Assembly: GCF_002799155.1 (NCBI RefSeq)
Contig: NZ_NERD01000002.1
Coordinates: forward strand, 3,100,001 to 3,164,000
DNA: 64,000 bases
Source: Stenotrophomonas maltophilia
GTDB taxonomy: Bacteria > Pseudomonadota > Gammaproteobacteria > Xanthomonadales > Xanthomonadaceae
Direction: 5' to 3'
Part shown: positions 1 to 7,831 of the stretch, one piece after another
Position numbering within the stretch: position 1 is the first letter of the stretch
How the letters are laid out: each line of letters opens with the position of its first letter
Notes under the pieces: model-generated
Seen by the model: the letters and a program-made list of their open reading frames with translations, nothing else
What the model was told of the DNA's origin: nothing
Databases searched by the model: none
Made by a program: the position numbers and the translations under genes

Positions 1-365
1 GAGGCAACGCGTTCCTTGGTGCCATCGCGGCTGTCCAGCTCCTGCGACAGGCGCAGTTCGGTTCGCGCCGCGTCCAGCATGGCGAGTGCGGTGCCCTGCT
101 GCAGGCTGGCCTCCGCGCTCCCGCCGGGCAGGCTCGGCGCCTGCAGCAACAGCGCACGCGCTGCACGCAGCTGCCGGCCCTGGCGGGCCAGCTCCCAGCC
201 CTTGGCCAGCAGCACGGTCCAGGTGGCCAGCGACGCCAGTGCCAGTGCGATCATCACCGTCTTCACCACCACGTCGGCGGCCAGGTACATGCCCCACGGG
301 GTCAATGCGGGGGCGGCCACAGGGGCCAGGTCAGCAGGCAGCATCGTCTCGGTTTCCATCAGCAT
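1..365 (-). CDS. exbB: ExbB, TonB-system proton channel subunit (partial, runs off left edge)
   Basis: ExbB forms, with ExbD, the inner-membrane proton channel that energises TonB. About 121 N-terminal residues are visible. They start MLMETETMLP, then a stretch typical of ExbB proteins (WGMYLAADVVVKTVMIALAL) forming the first membrane segment at about residues 27-50, and end in the cytoplasmic region with TKERVA at the window edge. Two in-frame ATGs (365 and 359) are possible and neither has a good ribosome site. The start lies inside the last ~30 bases of the DUF454 gene, suggesting translational coupling. Position downstream of heme oxygenase fits a TonB energiser for the iron receptors of this region. 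Confidence 0.88.
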   Translation of the reverse strand, partial: MLMETETMLPADLAPVAAPALTPWGMYLAADVVVKTVMIALALASLATWTVLLAKGWELARQGRQLRAARALLLQAPSLPGGSAEASLQQGTALAMLDAARTELRLSQELDSRDGTKERVA

Positions 366-798
366 CAGGGGTCGCGGCGCGGCGGCGGGCCGCGCGCGGA
401 TCATTGGCATCGTCGACTTCCACGAGCGGATTGGGCTCCAGCCGTGGCGCCGGGCGGCTGAGCACGTAGCCGGCGCTGACCGCGAAGAACAGGCCCACGC
501 CCAACAGCAGGCGCCACGACGGGTGCGCGCCCCAGCAGAACAGCGCGAAGCCCACCGCCATGCCGGCGCTGGCGAACGCCTTGCCCTTGCGCGACACCGC
601 GCCCTGCTCGCGCCACAGCCGCAACGACGGGCCGTAGCGCGGATGCGCCAGCAGGCGCTGCTCGAACTTCGGCGAACTGCGCGCGAAGCAGCCCACGGCC
701 AGGATCAGGAAGATGGTGGTCGGCATCACCGGCAGCAGCGCGCCGATCACCCCGAGGCCGACCATCAGCCAGCCCAGCGCGAACCAGAGCCAGCGCAT
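331..798 (-). CDS. DUF454 (YbaN-type) small inner-membrane protein
   Basis: A 155-residue membrane protein beginning MRWLWFALGWLMVGLG, followed by the family-typical GALLPVMPTTIFLILA stretch and CFARSSPKFEQRLLAHPRYG. Two further hydrophobic segments occur at about residues 80-120, and the tail is charged and Arg/Asp rich. This arrangement is that of the DUF454/YbaN family, whose biochemical role is not established. An upstream ATG at 837 would add 13 residues that overlap the heme oxygenase stop; I prefer 798 because the family begins right at the first membrane segment. It sits between hemO and exbB in one transcription direction, so a link with heme/iron use is suggested by position only. 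Confidence 0.8.
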   Translation of the reverse strand: MRWLWFALGWLMVGLGVIGALLPVMPTTIFLILAVGCFARSSPKFEQRLLAHPRYGPSLRLWREQGAVSRKGKAFASAGMAVGFALFCWGAHPSWRLLLGVGLFFAVSAGYVLSRPAPRLEPNPLVEVDDANDPRAARRRAATPDADGNRDDAAC

Positions 799-829
799 CA
801 GCGTTGCGCCTGCGGGCGGGCGCCGTGCA

Positions 830-1417
830 TCAAGCAAATTCCACTTCGACGTGGCCGTGCACGCTGCGGAACGCCGCGTCGGCCGCGTCGATCACCTGCT
901 GCTCCTGCCCGGCACTCAGCGGTACCGCGTCCAGCGCGGCGGTGAACTCACGCCAGTGGCGCGCCGCGCCATCGGGGTGCGCGGCCAGGTGGCGGGCGCC
1001 GAAATCACGATCCAGGCCGAGCTTGGCAGCCATCTTGTACAGAATGGTGCCGCCCAGGTTGGAGCCTTCAGCCACATACAGCCATCCCAACGCGGCGGGC
1101 AGCGCCAGATCGGACGGCAACGGTGCGATGTCGGCCCCCGGCAGGGTCTGCTCCAGGTCCTGCAGGTCGCGCGCGACCTGTGTCAGGCGGCGGCGCTCGC
1201 CCAGGTCCGGCAGCAATGCGTCTAGCGCAGGGTTGGCATACAGCGCATCGATGCTGCGATGGAAGCGATACTGCACGCGCAGGAAACGGGCGAAGTTGCT
1301 GCGGTCGGCGAAGATGTCGCCGGCCATGATGCGCTTGTCCAGCGCACCATGGCTGTCGCGGGTGGCGGCCTTGAGCCGCAGGCTGCGGCTGTCTTCAGGG
1401 GCGATGTGTGCGTTCAT
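830..1417 (-). CDS. hemO: Biliverdin-producing heme oxygenase
   Basis: 195-residue bacterial heme oxygenase, which opens heme to biliverdin, CO and iron in the cytoplasm. The likely proximal heme ligand is His23 in LKAATRDSHGALDKRI, and the distal-helix signature is YVAEGSNLGGTILYKMAAKL at about residue 115. Length matches HemO/BphO-type enzymes (about 190-210). The ATG at 1417 is chosen over upstream starts because MNAHIAPEDSRSLRLK is where family members begin. It is followed by DUF454 and exbB and lies near the STN-type TonB receptor and FecI/FecR pair, so it probably handles heme imported by that receptor. There is no bacteriophytochrome gene next to it, which argues for an iron role over a light-sensing one. 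Confidence 0.88.
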   Translation of the reverse strand: MNAHIAPEDSRSLRLKAATRDSHGALDKRIMAGDIFADRSNFARFLRVQYRFHRSIDALYANPALDALLPDLGERRRLTQVARDLQDLEQTLPGADIAPLPSDLALPAALGWLYVAEGSNLGGTILYKMAAKLGLDRDFGARHLAAHPDGAARHWREFTAALDAVPLSAGQEQQVIDAADAAFRSVHGHVEVEFA

Positions 1418-1524
1418 GGGGGATGCCGAGGGGGTTCGTCCTGCTGTAGACGTTCGCCACGGGGCTTTCCCCAAGGCTATGTGCACCGATAATGGCGCAT
1501 CCCTTCTTCCCGCAGGAACCGACG

Positions 1525-1782
1525 ATGATCACCACCGAACCGCGCATGACCAACCTGTTCCTGCAGCTGGGCCTGGATGCCAGCGCCGAGGGCATCGCCC
1601 GCTTCATCCGCGAACACCAGCTGGCCACCGACGTCGAAGTGGTCGAAGCACCGTACTGGAACGATGCCCAGCGCCAGTTCCTGTCCGAATCACTGCAGGC
1701 CGATGCGGCATGGACCACGGTGGTGGATGAGCTGAACGAGTCGCTGCACGAAGATGCGGTGAAGGCGGCGACCGGGCTGTAA
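1525..1782 (+). CDS. DUF2789 family small protein
   Basis: An 85-residue soluble acidic protein. The sequence (MTNLFLQLGLDASAEGIARF, then VEAPYWNDAQRQFL, then WTTVVDELNESLHEDA) follows the DUF2789 family, small proteins of unknown function found in many gammaproteobacteria. The ATG at 1525 follows a GCAGGAACC ribosome-site-like stretch; an ATG at 1492 in frame would add 11 unlike residues. It is transcribed away from hemO and ends 97 bases before the oppositely oriented TonB receptor. Nothing in the sequence gives a catalytic role. Confidence 0.75.
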   Translation: MITTEPRMTNLFLQLGLDASAEGIARFIREHQLATDVEVVEAPYWNDAQRQFLSESLQADAAWTTVVDELNESLHEDAVKAATGL

Positions 1783-1795
1783 CTGCCTGGAGGAA

Positions 1796-1820
1796 GGCGC
1801 CGGGCATGGTCCGGCGCTAC
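1796..1820 (-). repeat. SMAG-type GTAG palindrome
   Basis: Read on the minus strand this begins GTAGCGCCGG and closes with CCGGCGCC, a short hairpin with a 7-base loop. A GTAG end plus a palindromic stem is the signature of S. maltophilia SMAG repeats. It lies between the convergent DUF2789 and receptor genes. Confidence 0.7.
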
Positions 1821-1834
1821 CGTTGTCTCCCGCA

Positions 1835-1874
1835 GGGGCCAGAGCCCTTTCCCCAGGGAAAGGGATCCGACCCC
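1835..1874. repeat. GGGGTC...GACCCC palindromic repeat, copy 1
   Basis: An imperfect 40-base palindrome with GGGGCCAGAGCCC on one side and GGGATCCGACCCC on the other around a CTTTCC/GGAAAG stem. Two related copies occur at 21247-21287 and 35654-35694. It lies next to a SMAG repeat and just beyond the receptor stop codon. Confidence 0.7.
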
Positions 1875-1879
1875 GACGA

Positions 1880-4798
1880 TCAGTACTTCCAGGTCAGCGC
1901 CAGCCGCGCGGTACGGCCCGGGGCCGGCATCACGCCCAGAGCAAGCGGGTCCAGATAGTAACGGTCGGTCAGGTTGTCCACGCCCGCTTCCACCGACAGC
2001 TGGTCGTTGAAGCTCCAGCTGGCGAACAGGTCGACCAGGGTGGTCGGCCGGTACAGCTGCTGGATCGCCGACAGGCCCACGTTCCAGTCCTTGTCCAGCT
2101 TGCTGATCGGACCGGCGTTGTGGATCACGCGGGTGCCGAAGGTCAGGCGCTCGTCGAACAGGCGCGAGCCCAGGGTCAGGTTGACCATGTAGCGTGGCGG
2201 GTTCTGCGTGTTGGTGTACGAGCCCTCGAAGCCGCCGTCCACGCAGTTGGGCGTGTTGGCCAGCTCGTCATTCCTGCGCTGCGCACCGTAGGCGCGTCGC
2301 TCGGCGGCGATGTCCGGCGCGCAGGTCTTGGCCTTGAAGTAGTAGTGCGCGGACAGATCGGCAAACACTTTGCCGCTGTCATAGCTGGACTGGAACTCCA
2401 TGCCCGAGACCTTGAACTGGTCGACGTTGCGGATCAGTCCGGCCGACAGCGTGCGGTAGTCACGGGTGATCAAGTCGTCGATGCGGGTATCGAAGTACGC
2501 CAGCTTCAGCGCCAGGCGATCGCCGGCGGTGAACAGGTCATAGCGGATGGTGCTGGCACCGATCTCCCAGCTGCGCGCGCGCTCCGGCTTCAGTTCGCCG
2601 ACCGGTTTGGCGGCGGTGAACAGGCCCAGCGTGGTCTCGAACAGGCTCGGCAGCTTGGTGCCTTCGGCGTACTTCACGTAGACCATGGTGTCTTCGTTGA
2701 AGCGGTAGGCCACGCTGGCGGTTGGCGAGAACGCGCTGTCGCGGCGCCGGATCGGCTGCGACCAGCTCCAGCTGACCGGCACCTCCAGGTCCTGCGCCTT
2801 GCCGGCGTCGTAGAAGTTCCAACCACCGATGTCGCCCACCGTGCCCTTCTTGTACGGTGAAGCCAGCAGCGATTCCTGGGTGAAGTTGCCGTTGGCATCC
2901 GGGTACCAGTTCAGCAGCGCGATGCGCTTGGCGCGCCACGAGGGCAGTGCCGGGTTGCCGTTGAGCAGTTCGGTGTAGCGGTACTGGCCCTGCACCTCGT
3001 AGGCATCGGGCGTGGCCAGGCGGTTGCGGTCATGCACATCCACGCGGTTCCAGCGGCCACCGGCCAGCAGCTCCCAGTGCTCGTCGGGCTGCCACTTCAG
3101 CGAGGCCACGGCACTGTATTCCTTGCGCTCGGCGTTGCGCAGGAAGCGGTTGTTGACCAGATCGTCGTGCATGATCGGTGCCGAGCTGCCCGGGGCGATG
3201 TCTTCGTCGCTGTAGGACAGGCCGTAGTCGAGGGTGAACGCGCCGGCACGAGTGTCGAACGTCGAGGTGTTGCTGGCGTCCAGGCCGAAGCGTTTCTGTC
3301 GCAGCGGATTGCGGTAGGCATCCTTGTAGCCGGGGTCGCCGCTGAAGCTGGGCGCGTCATACCACTCGGTGCGGCGATCGAAGTACCACGGCGTGATGCC
3401 GGTCAGGCTGTTGTACATCACGCTGTCGGTGTCGGTGTAGTAGGCATTGACGCGCAGGTCGATCAGCTCGGTGTCCGGGTTGAAGCGGTAGCGCAGGCTG
3501 TAGCTGTCCATGTCGACATGGCCCGGATCCCATTGCGGAATGCGGTCACGATCCACGCGGATGATCTGCGAGGCCATGATCTCGCCAGCGGTGCCTTCAT
3601 AACGGCGGTAGCCGGCCTCCAGGGTCTGCGCGTCGTCGATGCGCCAGGTGCCCTTGAGCAGCGCCGATTTCGAGCGCGACGAGGTATTGAACACCTCGGT
3701 ACGCGGCGGATTCAGCGGCGCCAGCGTGCGCCGGGTCTGCGGGAAATCGTCGTAGCCATGCTTGCCGGAGAAGTAGTTGCCGTTGTCGCGGTAGGCGTAG
3801 GCAGCGACCAGATCGAAGCGGTCCCAGTGCCCCGCGGCGGCGACGTTGAAGAACTGGCTGCCTGTAGCACTGCGATCAGTACGCGGCGCGGCACTGTAGG
3901 ACGGCAGGTTGTTGGCGCTGCCGTTGGCCAGGCCACCGCGCACGCGCACGCCGAAGTCGCGGCCCTCGCGCAGCACGTCACCGATCTTCAGCGTCTCCAT
4001 CTCGACCACGCCGCCGATGCCGCCGGAGGCGTTCGCCTGCAGGCTCGGGCCCTTGGTGATGGTCAGGCTGGAGATCAGATCCGGGTCGAGGTAAGTACGC
4101 TGTGACTGGCCTGCGTAGCCTCGGTAGGTGTCCATGCTGGACTGGCCACCGTCGATGATCACCGGCACGCGGCCCTGGCCCTGGATGCCACGGATGTTGA
4201 CGTCGAAGCCGTTGCCCACGCGCGGATCACCAGCGGTGACACCGGCCACGCCCTTGACGATGTCGCCGTTGGAGGTACCGCGGAAACGCTCCAGGTGCGT
4301 GCGGTTGAGCGTGGTGGTGGAGCCCACGCTGCGGTAGCTGTCAAGCAGGCGCGCTTCATCACTGGTCGCACCGCTGTCGACGCGGTCGCCGGCCACGCTC
4401 AGCGTGTCGGTGACGATCACACCGCTGTCGGCCTGCACCGGCGTTGCCGCCTCCAGCGTGACTGCATCGGCGCTGACCCGGCGCACCGCCAGGCCACTGC
4501 CCTGCAGCAGGTGCTGCAACGCCTCGTTGGCCGACAGGCTGCCGCTGAACGCGCGCGAGGTTACGCCACGCGCCAGCGACGCGGGGTACACCACCTGTAC
4601 GCCGGACTGGCGCATGTAGCTGCGCAGCGCGTCATCCAGCGGTTGCGCCGGAATGTCGAAGCGCTGCACGGCAGCGTGGTCGCCGCTGGCGCTCTGCGCC
4701 AGCACGGGCGGCGCGGCACTGGCCAGACCGGCCGCGAGCAACGCGATGCACAGGCGGGACGGGCGCAGCACGCGGCCCGGACGATGGGAGTCGAACAT
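1880..4798 (-). CDS. TonB-dependent receptor with N-terminal STN signalling domain (probable heme/hemoprotein receptor)
   Basis: A 972-residue outer-membrane receptor. A signal peptide ends near residue 35 (PPVLAQS). An STN (secretin/TonB N-terminal) domain follows at about 45-120 (FDIPAQPLDDALRSYMRQSG), then a plug domain at about 150-275 (VNIRGIQGQGRVPVIIDGG, KGPSLQANASGGIGGVVEME) and a beta-barrel that ends in the aromatic residue of ALTWKY. STN domains contact a FecR-type regulator, and fecR and an ECF sigma gene lie directly upstream on the same strand. The plug and barrel pattern, with YAEGTKLPSLFE as the FRAP-like box, resembles heme/hemoglobin receptors of the HasR/HgbA kind, and heme oxygenase is nearby. 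The substrate is inferred; a siderophore cannot be excluded. Confidence 0.85.
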   Translation of the reverse strand: MFDSHRPGRVLRPSRLCIALLAAGLASAAPPVLAQSASGDHAAVQRFDIPAQPLDDALRSYMRQSGVQVVYPASLARGVTSRAFSGSLSANEALQHLLQGSGLAVRRVSADAVTLEAATPVQADSGVIVTDTLSVAGDRVDSGATSDEARLLDSYRSVGSTTTLNRTHLERFRGTSNGDIVKGVAGVTAGDPRVGNGFDVNIRGIQGQGRVPVIIDGGQSSMDTYRGYAGQSQRTYLDPDLISSLTITKGPSLQANASGGIGGVVEMETLKIGDVLREGRDFGVRVRGGLANGSANNLPSYSAAPRTDRSATGSQFFNVAAAGHWDRFDLVAAYAYRDNGNYFSGKHGYDDFPQTRRTLAPLNPPRTEVFNTSSRSKSALLKGTWRIDDAQTLEAGYRRYEGTAGEIMASQIIRVDRDRIPQWDPGHVDMDSYSLRYRFNPDTELIDLRVNAYYTDTDSVMYNSLTGITPWYFDRRTEWYDAPSFSGDPGYKDAYRNPLRQKRFGLDASNTSTFDTRAGAFTLDYGLSYSDEDIAPGSSAPIMHDDLVNNRFLRNAERKEYSAVASLKWQPDEHWELLAGGRWNRVDVHDRNRLATPDAYEVQGQYRYTELLNGNPALPSWRAKRIALLNWYPDANGNFTQESLLASPYKKGTVGDIGGWNFYDAGKAQDLEVPVSWSWSQPIRRRDSAFSPTASVAYRFNEDTMVYVKYAEGTKLPSLFETTLGLFTAAKPVGELKPERARSWEIGASTIRYDLFTAGDRLALKLAYFDTRIDDLITRDYRTLSAGLIRNVDQFKVSGMEFQSSYDSGKVFADLSAHYYFKAKTCAPDIAAERRAYGAQRRNDELANTPNCVDGGFEGSYTNTQNPPRYMVNLTLGSRLFDERLTFGTRVIHNAGPISKLDKDWNVGLSAIQQLYRPTTLVDLFASWSFNDQLSVEAGVDNLTDRYYLDPLALGVMPAPGRTARLALTWKY

Positions 4799-4954
4799 GG
4801 GGGAACCTGTCAGGTAATCGGTGCCGCGGACGCGGCGTCATCCGCAACACGGGCGGACACGGCGACGTACGTGGCGGCGGCGGGTACGTTCGCGGACTAA
4901 GACGGATGAAATCGTGGCAACCCCAAGGGCAATTGCGGTCGCGGCAGGTGCCGG

Positions 4955-5036
4955 CCGTTGGTCGGCCGGTTGCAGTGGTGGGTGCCCACCGTTGGTCGGC
5001 CGGTTGCAGTGGTGGGTGCCGACCGTTGGTCGGCAC
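4955..5036. repeat. Tandem 34-bp direct repeats made of SMAG-like palindromes (2.4 copies)
   Basis: Units start CCGTTGGTCGGCCGG at 4955 and 4989, and a shortened third copy starts at 5023 (CCGTTGGTCGGC). The unit is 34 bases, and copies one and two are nearly identical. Each contains a GCCGACC/GGTCGGC-type stem. The array fills most of the space between fecR and the receptor gene, inside the probable transcript leader of the receptor. Confidence 0.8.
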
Positions 5037-5054
5037 AGGGGGAATGGCGTCGAT

Positions 5055-5990
5055 CTACCGATGGACGATGGCCACGCCGAGCGGCAGCCGGGTCACCTGC
5101 AATCCGGCCGTCGCAGCCAGCGCATCCAGTGCCTGTTCCGGGCGGTCGATGCGCAATGCTGCACTGACCGCCGGCAGCTGCGACAGATCACCACGCACGA
5201 AGGTCGGGCCAGCGCGATAGCGGCCCACCCTCTGTACCGCATCTGCGACGCGGGCCTGTTCCAGCAGCAGCTCGCCCTGGCGCCAGGCGCCGACGCTGTC
5301 GGCCGCCAGGTCCGCCAGTCGCGTTACACCGCTGTGCTCACCATAGGCCGCGCGCTGGCCCTGTTGCAGGTAGGTCCAGCCACCGTCAACCGGGTTGGCC
5401 ACACGTACCCTGCCCTGCCCGACCTGGGCTTCCACCCGGCCATCGCCCCGCGCAACGGTGAACGCGGTCGAGATGTCCTCTACCACGCCATTGCCGGCGC
5501 GCACGCTGAAGCGCCGCTGTGCGTCCGCAGTGACCTCGAACCAGGCACGACCTCGCAGCAACTCGACCTCGCGCGCGTTCGCATCGAAGCGCACGGCAAT
5601 CGCGCTGTCCGCATCCAGCACGGCGCGACTACCATCGGGCAGTCGCACGCTCTGCACGAAATGCGTACTGCGATGGTCGGCCTGCAGGCGCAACCAGGCC
5701 TCGGGCCACGCCACCAGCACCGCCAGTGCCGCCGCGGCGGCCACCGCCCAGCGCAGCCGCCGCGGCCGACGGCGCTCGACCGGCGTGGCTTGCGGGCGCG
5801 GCCCCACACTGCGCCACAGCGCGCGCTCCTGCTCGAAGGCCCGACGGTGCCCCGGCTGTGCCAGCCAGCACTCGAACTCGCGCATGCGCCCCTCGCCGAT
5901 GTCCCCCGAGGCCAGCCACGCGATCCAGCCCCGGGCCTGTTCGGCCAGGGCGTCGTCATTGGCGGCGGGCAGTGTGTTTGGCGGGCTCAT
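5055..5990 (-). CDS. FecR-family anti-sigma/sigma regulator
   Basis: About 311 residues. The N-terminal cytoplasmic DUF4880 segment (DALAEQARGWIAWLASGD, then FECWLAQPGHRRAFEQERALW) is followed by one membrane span (about 20 residues centred on AVAAAAALAVLVAW) and the periplasmic FecR domain (LPDGSRAVLDADSAIAVRF, ELLRGRAWFEV, then a C-terminal STN-like region). The protein carries the signal from the substrate-loaded STN receptor to the sigma factor. I chose ATG 5990; a TTG at 6014 in frame would add eight residues, and neither has a strong ribosome site. It lies between the sigma gene and the receptor gene, the usual FecI-FecR-FecA order. Confidence 0.9.
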   Translation of the reverse strand: MSPPNTLPAANDDALAEQARGWIAWLASGDIGEGRMREFECWLAQPGHRRAFEQERALWRSVGPRPQATPVERRRPRRLRWAVAAAAALAVLVAWPEAWLRLQADHRSTHFVQSVRLPDGSRAVLDADSAIAVRFDANAREVELLRGRAWFEVTADAQRRFSVRAGNGVVEDISTAFTVARGDGRVEAQVGQGRVRVANPVDGGWTYLQQGQRAAYGEHSGVTRLADLAADSVGAWRQGELLLEQARVADAVQRVGRYRAGPTFVRGDLSQLPAVSAALRIDRPEQALDALAATAGLQVTRLPLGVAIVHR

Positions 5991-6094
5991 CGGCTGGCGG
6001 GCAGGCGCATTCAAGCGCGGGCGGGGGAACTAGACCGCATCCACGGTCCAGTGATCAAGACGTTTGCGCGAAGGCCAGCCCCAAGCTGGCGCGA

Positions 6095-6595
6095 TCATCG
6101 ACCGCTGCGCGCCCAGGCCAGGCGTTGCAGCGCGGCGCGTACGTGATTCTCCACCGTGGTCACCGATACCCCAAGGCGACGCGCGATCTCGGCCTGGGTC
6201 AGGCCCTGCAGTCGATTGAGACGGAAGATGGTGCGGGTCGGCTCCGGCAGATGGCCGGCCGCGTCGAGTACCCGCTGCAGCTCGTCCTGCGCCATCGCCT
6301 GTTCCTCGGTCGAAATCGCCTCATCCGGCCCCCACAGGTAGTGATCGGCCAGCAGGCGGTTGCGTCGGGTCGACTCGCGGCCGTGGTCGGTGGCCAGGTT
6401 GGCGGCCAGCCGGTACAGGTAGGCGCGCGGATTGTCGATCGCCTGGCTGTCATCGACCCCACGGGCCTTGAACCACACCGCCTGGATCACGTCCTCGGCG
6501 CCGTTGTCGCCCCCCAGGATGCGTTGCACCCGGCGCAGCAGCGCTGGCCGCTCGCGGATCAGCAGTTCGGTGAGGGAGACGGCATTGGAGGACAT
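6095..6595 (-). CDS. FecI-like ECF RNA polymerase sigma factor
   Basis: 166 residues with both sigma domains. Region 2 (LLIRERPALLRRVQRILG, AEDVIQAVWFKA, NPRAYLYRLAANLATDHGR) binds core polymerase and the -10 element. Region 4 (LPEPTRTIFRLNRLQGLTQ, AEIARRLGVSVTTVENHV) binds the -35 element. Length and sequence match the iron-starvation FecI group. It is first in the sigma-FecR-receptor series and probably drives the receptor gene at 4798. A Fur-box-like site lies just upstream (6643-6668), so expression should rise when iron is low. Confidence 0.92.
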   Translation of the reverse strand: MSSNAVSLTELLIRERPALLRRVQRILGGDNGAEDVIQAVWFKARGVDDSQAIDNPRAYLYRLAANLATDHGRESTRRNRLLADHYLWGPDEAISTEEQAMAQDELQRVLDAAGHLPEPTRTIFRLNRLQGLTQAEIARRLGVSVTTVENHVRAALQRLAWARSGR

Positions 6596-6642
6596 GCGCG
6601 GAGCCGGGACGACAGACGGGAGCCGCCGCGCATGCTACTCCG

Positions 6643-6668
6643 TTAATGCGAATCAGTCACGTTCGCAT
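6643..6668. promoter_or_regulatory. Candidate Fur box / dyad upstream of the ECF sigma gene
   Basis: TTAATGCGAATCA on the plus strand resembles the left half of a Fur box (compare TTAATGAGAATCA), and ATGCGAA (6646-6652) is mirrored exactly by TTCGCAT (6662-6668) with a 9-base spacer. It lies 50-70 bases upstream of the sigma start codon, where a Fur-repressed promoter would be expected. The right half of a canonical Fur box is poor, so this is a candidate only. Confidence 0.45.
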
Positions 6669-6679
6669 CATCCGCAGGG

Positions 6680-7156
6680 TCATAGGCAGTCGGTCAACCC
6701 GTCATAGACATGGGTCCGGGTGCCGGGCAGCGTCGCATGCAGGGCGTCGTACCCGGTTGCTGCATCCCACACAGCCAGCAGCTCGGTCAGACGGGTTCCC
6801 GGTGCAATCGGGAGCACGCAGGCATAGCTCCCATGGTCGACGTTGATCTGCCCGGTCTGTTGCACCTGGGTATAGCTTCCAGCGAAGGTCCAGATGCAGC
6901 TACCCACCACGCCGGTGGTTCGATGCACCGAACAGCGCAGACGCATGGACCGGAGGTTGTAGTACTGCCCTTCGCAGAAGGTGTCGCCGCAGATATCGTC
7001 GAAGCCGCGCACCAAAAGGCGCTCAGCGGCAAGGAAGCGCTCGCGGCCGGCCGCCGGATCGGGATGGTCACGGGCATCCACATAGGGCGGCGCTGCCTGG
7101 GCGCCCGCTGCCATCAGCAGCCCACAGGCCAGCCATCGGGCGGGGAAGATGCGCAT
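6680..7156 (-). CDS. Secreted protein of unknown function (paralogue of the upstream gene)
   Basis: 158 residues. The N-terminus MRIFPARWLACGLLMAAGAQA is a clear signal peptide. The mature part holds VRGFDDICGDTFCEGQYYNL and further cysteines (RLRCSVHR, GSCIWTF, SYACVLP, a final DCL), a pattern of paired cysteines suggesting disulfides in the periplasm or outside. The upstream neighbour at 7156-7647 has the same layout (FDRLCGDTWCEGEYSNYR, FRCAVLA, QRCVWVV, WACPVEL, PDCI), so the two arose by duplication. The start codon shares one base with the neighbour's TGA stop, so translation is probably coupled. I do not recognise the family and assign no function. Confidence 0.7.
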   Translation of the reverse strand: MRIFPARWLACGLLMAAGAQAAPPYVDARDHPDPAAGRERFLAAERLLVRGFDDICGDTFCEGQYYNLRSMRLRCSVHRTTGVVGSCIWTFAGSYTQVQQTGQINVDHGSYACVLPIAPGTRLTELLAVWDAATGYDALHATLPGTRTHVYDGLTDCL

Positions 7157-7647
7157 CAGCCCACCCTCCCAGTCTTCCGGATGCAGTCCGGCAGTGCATC
7201 GAACAGGCCATGGTCGAGGCCGGGCAGAGCGGCCGTCAGACCATCGGGCGCTTCCAGCGAAGCATGGAAGGCTTCTACGGGCACACCCGGCTGCAGCTCC
7301 ACCGGACAGGCCCAACGACCATTGTCGACCTGCACTTCACCCGTGTCGGCCTGCACGACCAGCTCGCTGGCCGCCACCACCCACACGCATCGCTGCACCG
7401 TCCCGCGATGCGCCAGCACCGCGCAGCGGAACTCCATCACCCGGTAGTTGCTGTACTCCCCCTCGCACCAGGTATCGCCGCAGAGCCTGTCGAATTCACG
7501 CACGAGGGCGGCCTCCAACCCATAGGCGCGTTCCCAGTTGGCCTCGGGCGCGGGGTAATCGATCAGGTCCACGTGCAGGCCGCGGGCGAGGACAGGCAGG
7601 GATACCAGCAACAGCACGGCCCCGATGCATCGGGCATACCAGGACAT
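7156..7647 (-). CDS. Secreted protein of unknown function (tandem paralogue)
   Basis: 163 residues starting MSWYARCIGAVLLLVSLPVL with a signal peptide ending near ARG. ATG 7647 is set by a good ribosome site, AAGGAG, seven bases upstream. The mature domain carries VREFDRLCGDTWCEGEYSNY and the same order of cysteine-containing motifs as the downstream gene, with which it shares a TGATG stop/start junction. The C-terminal tail (DALPDCIRKTGRVG) is slightly longer than that of its partner. No known domain is recognised. Confidence 0.7.
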   Translation of the reverse strand: MSWYARCIGAVLLLVSLPVLARGLHVDLIDYPAPEANWERAYGLEAALVREFDRLCGDTWCEGEYSNYRVMEFRCAVLAHRGTVQRCVWVVAASELVVQADTGEVQVDNGRWACPVELQPGVPVEAFHASLEAPDGLTAALPGLDHGLFDALPDCIRKTGRVG

Positions 7648-7831
7648 GGCAGGACTCCTTGGAAATGGGCATCCAGCCTGCGCCAGCACGCCCCCCGGCC
7701 CCATCAGCCCAGGCCGTAGTGCCCCGTCAGGCCTTGCCGCGCGGGCGGGTCGGCGCCCTCCCCCTGCACAGCGCCCGGCAAAGGCATAAAATGGTGAGCT
7801 GTCCGTCTATATCCCCCACCTGGAGCACACC

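Noticed and set aside
4955-5036. Tandem 34-bp units considered as a CRISPR array
   Set aside because: Units are directly adjacent without unique spacers and contain SMAG-like stems.
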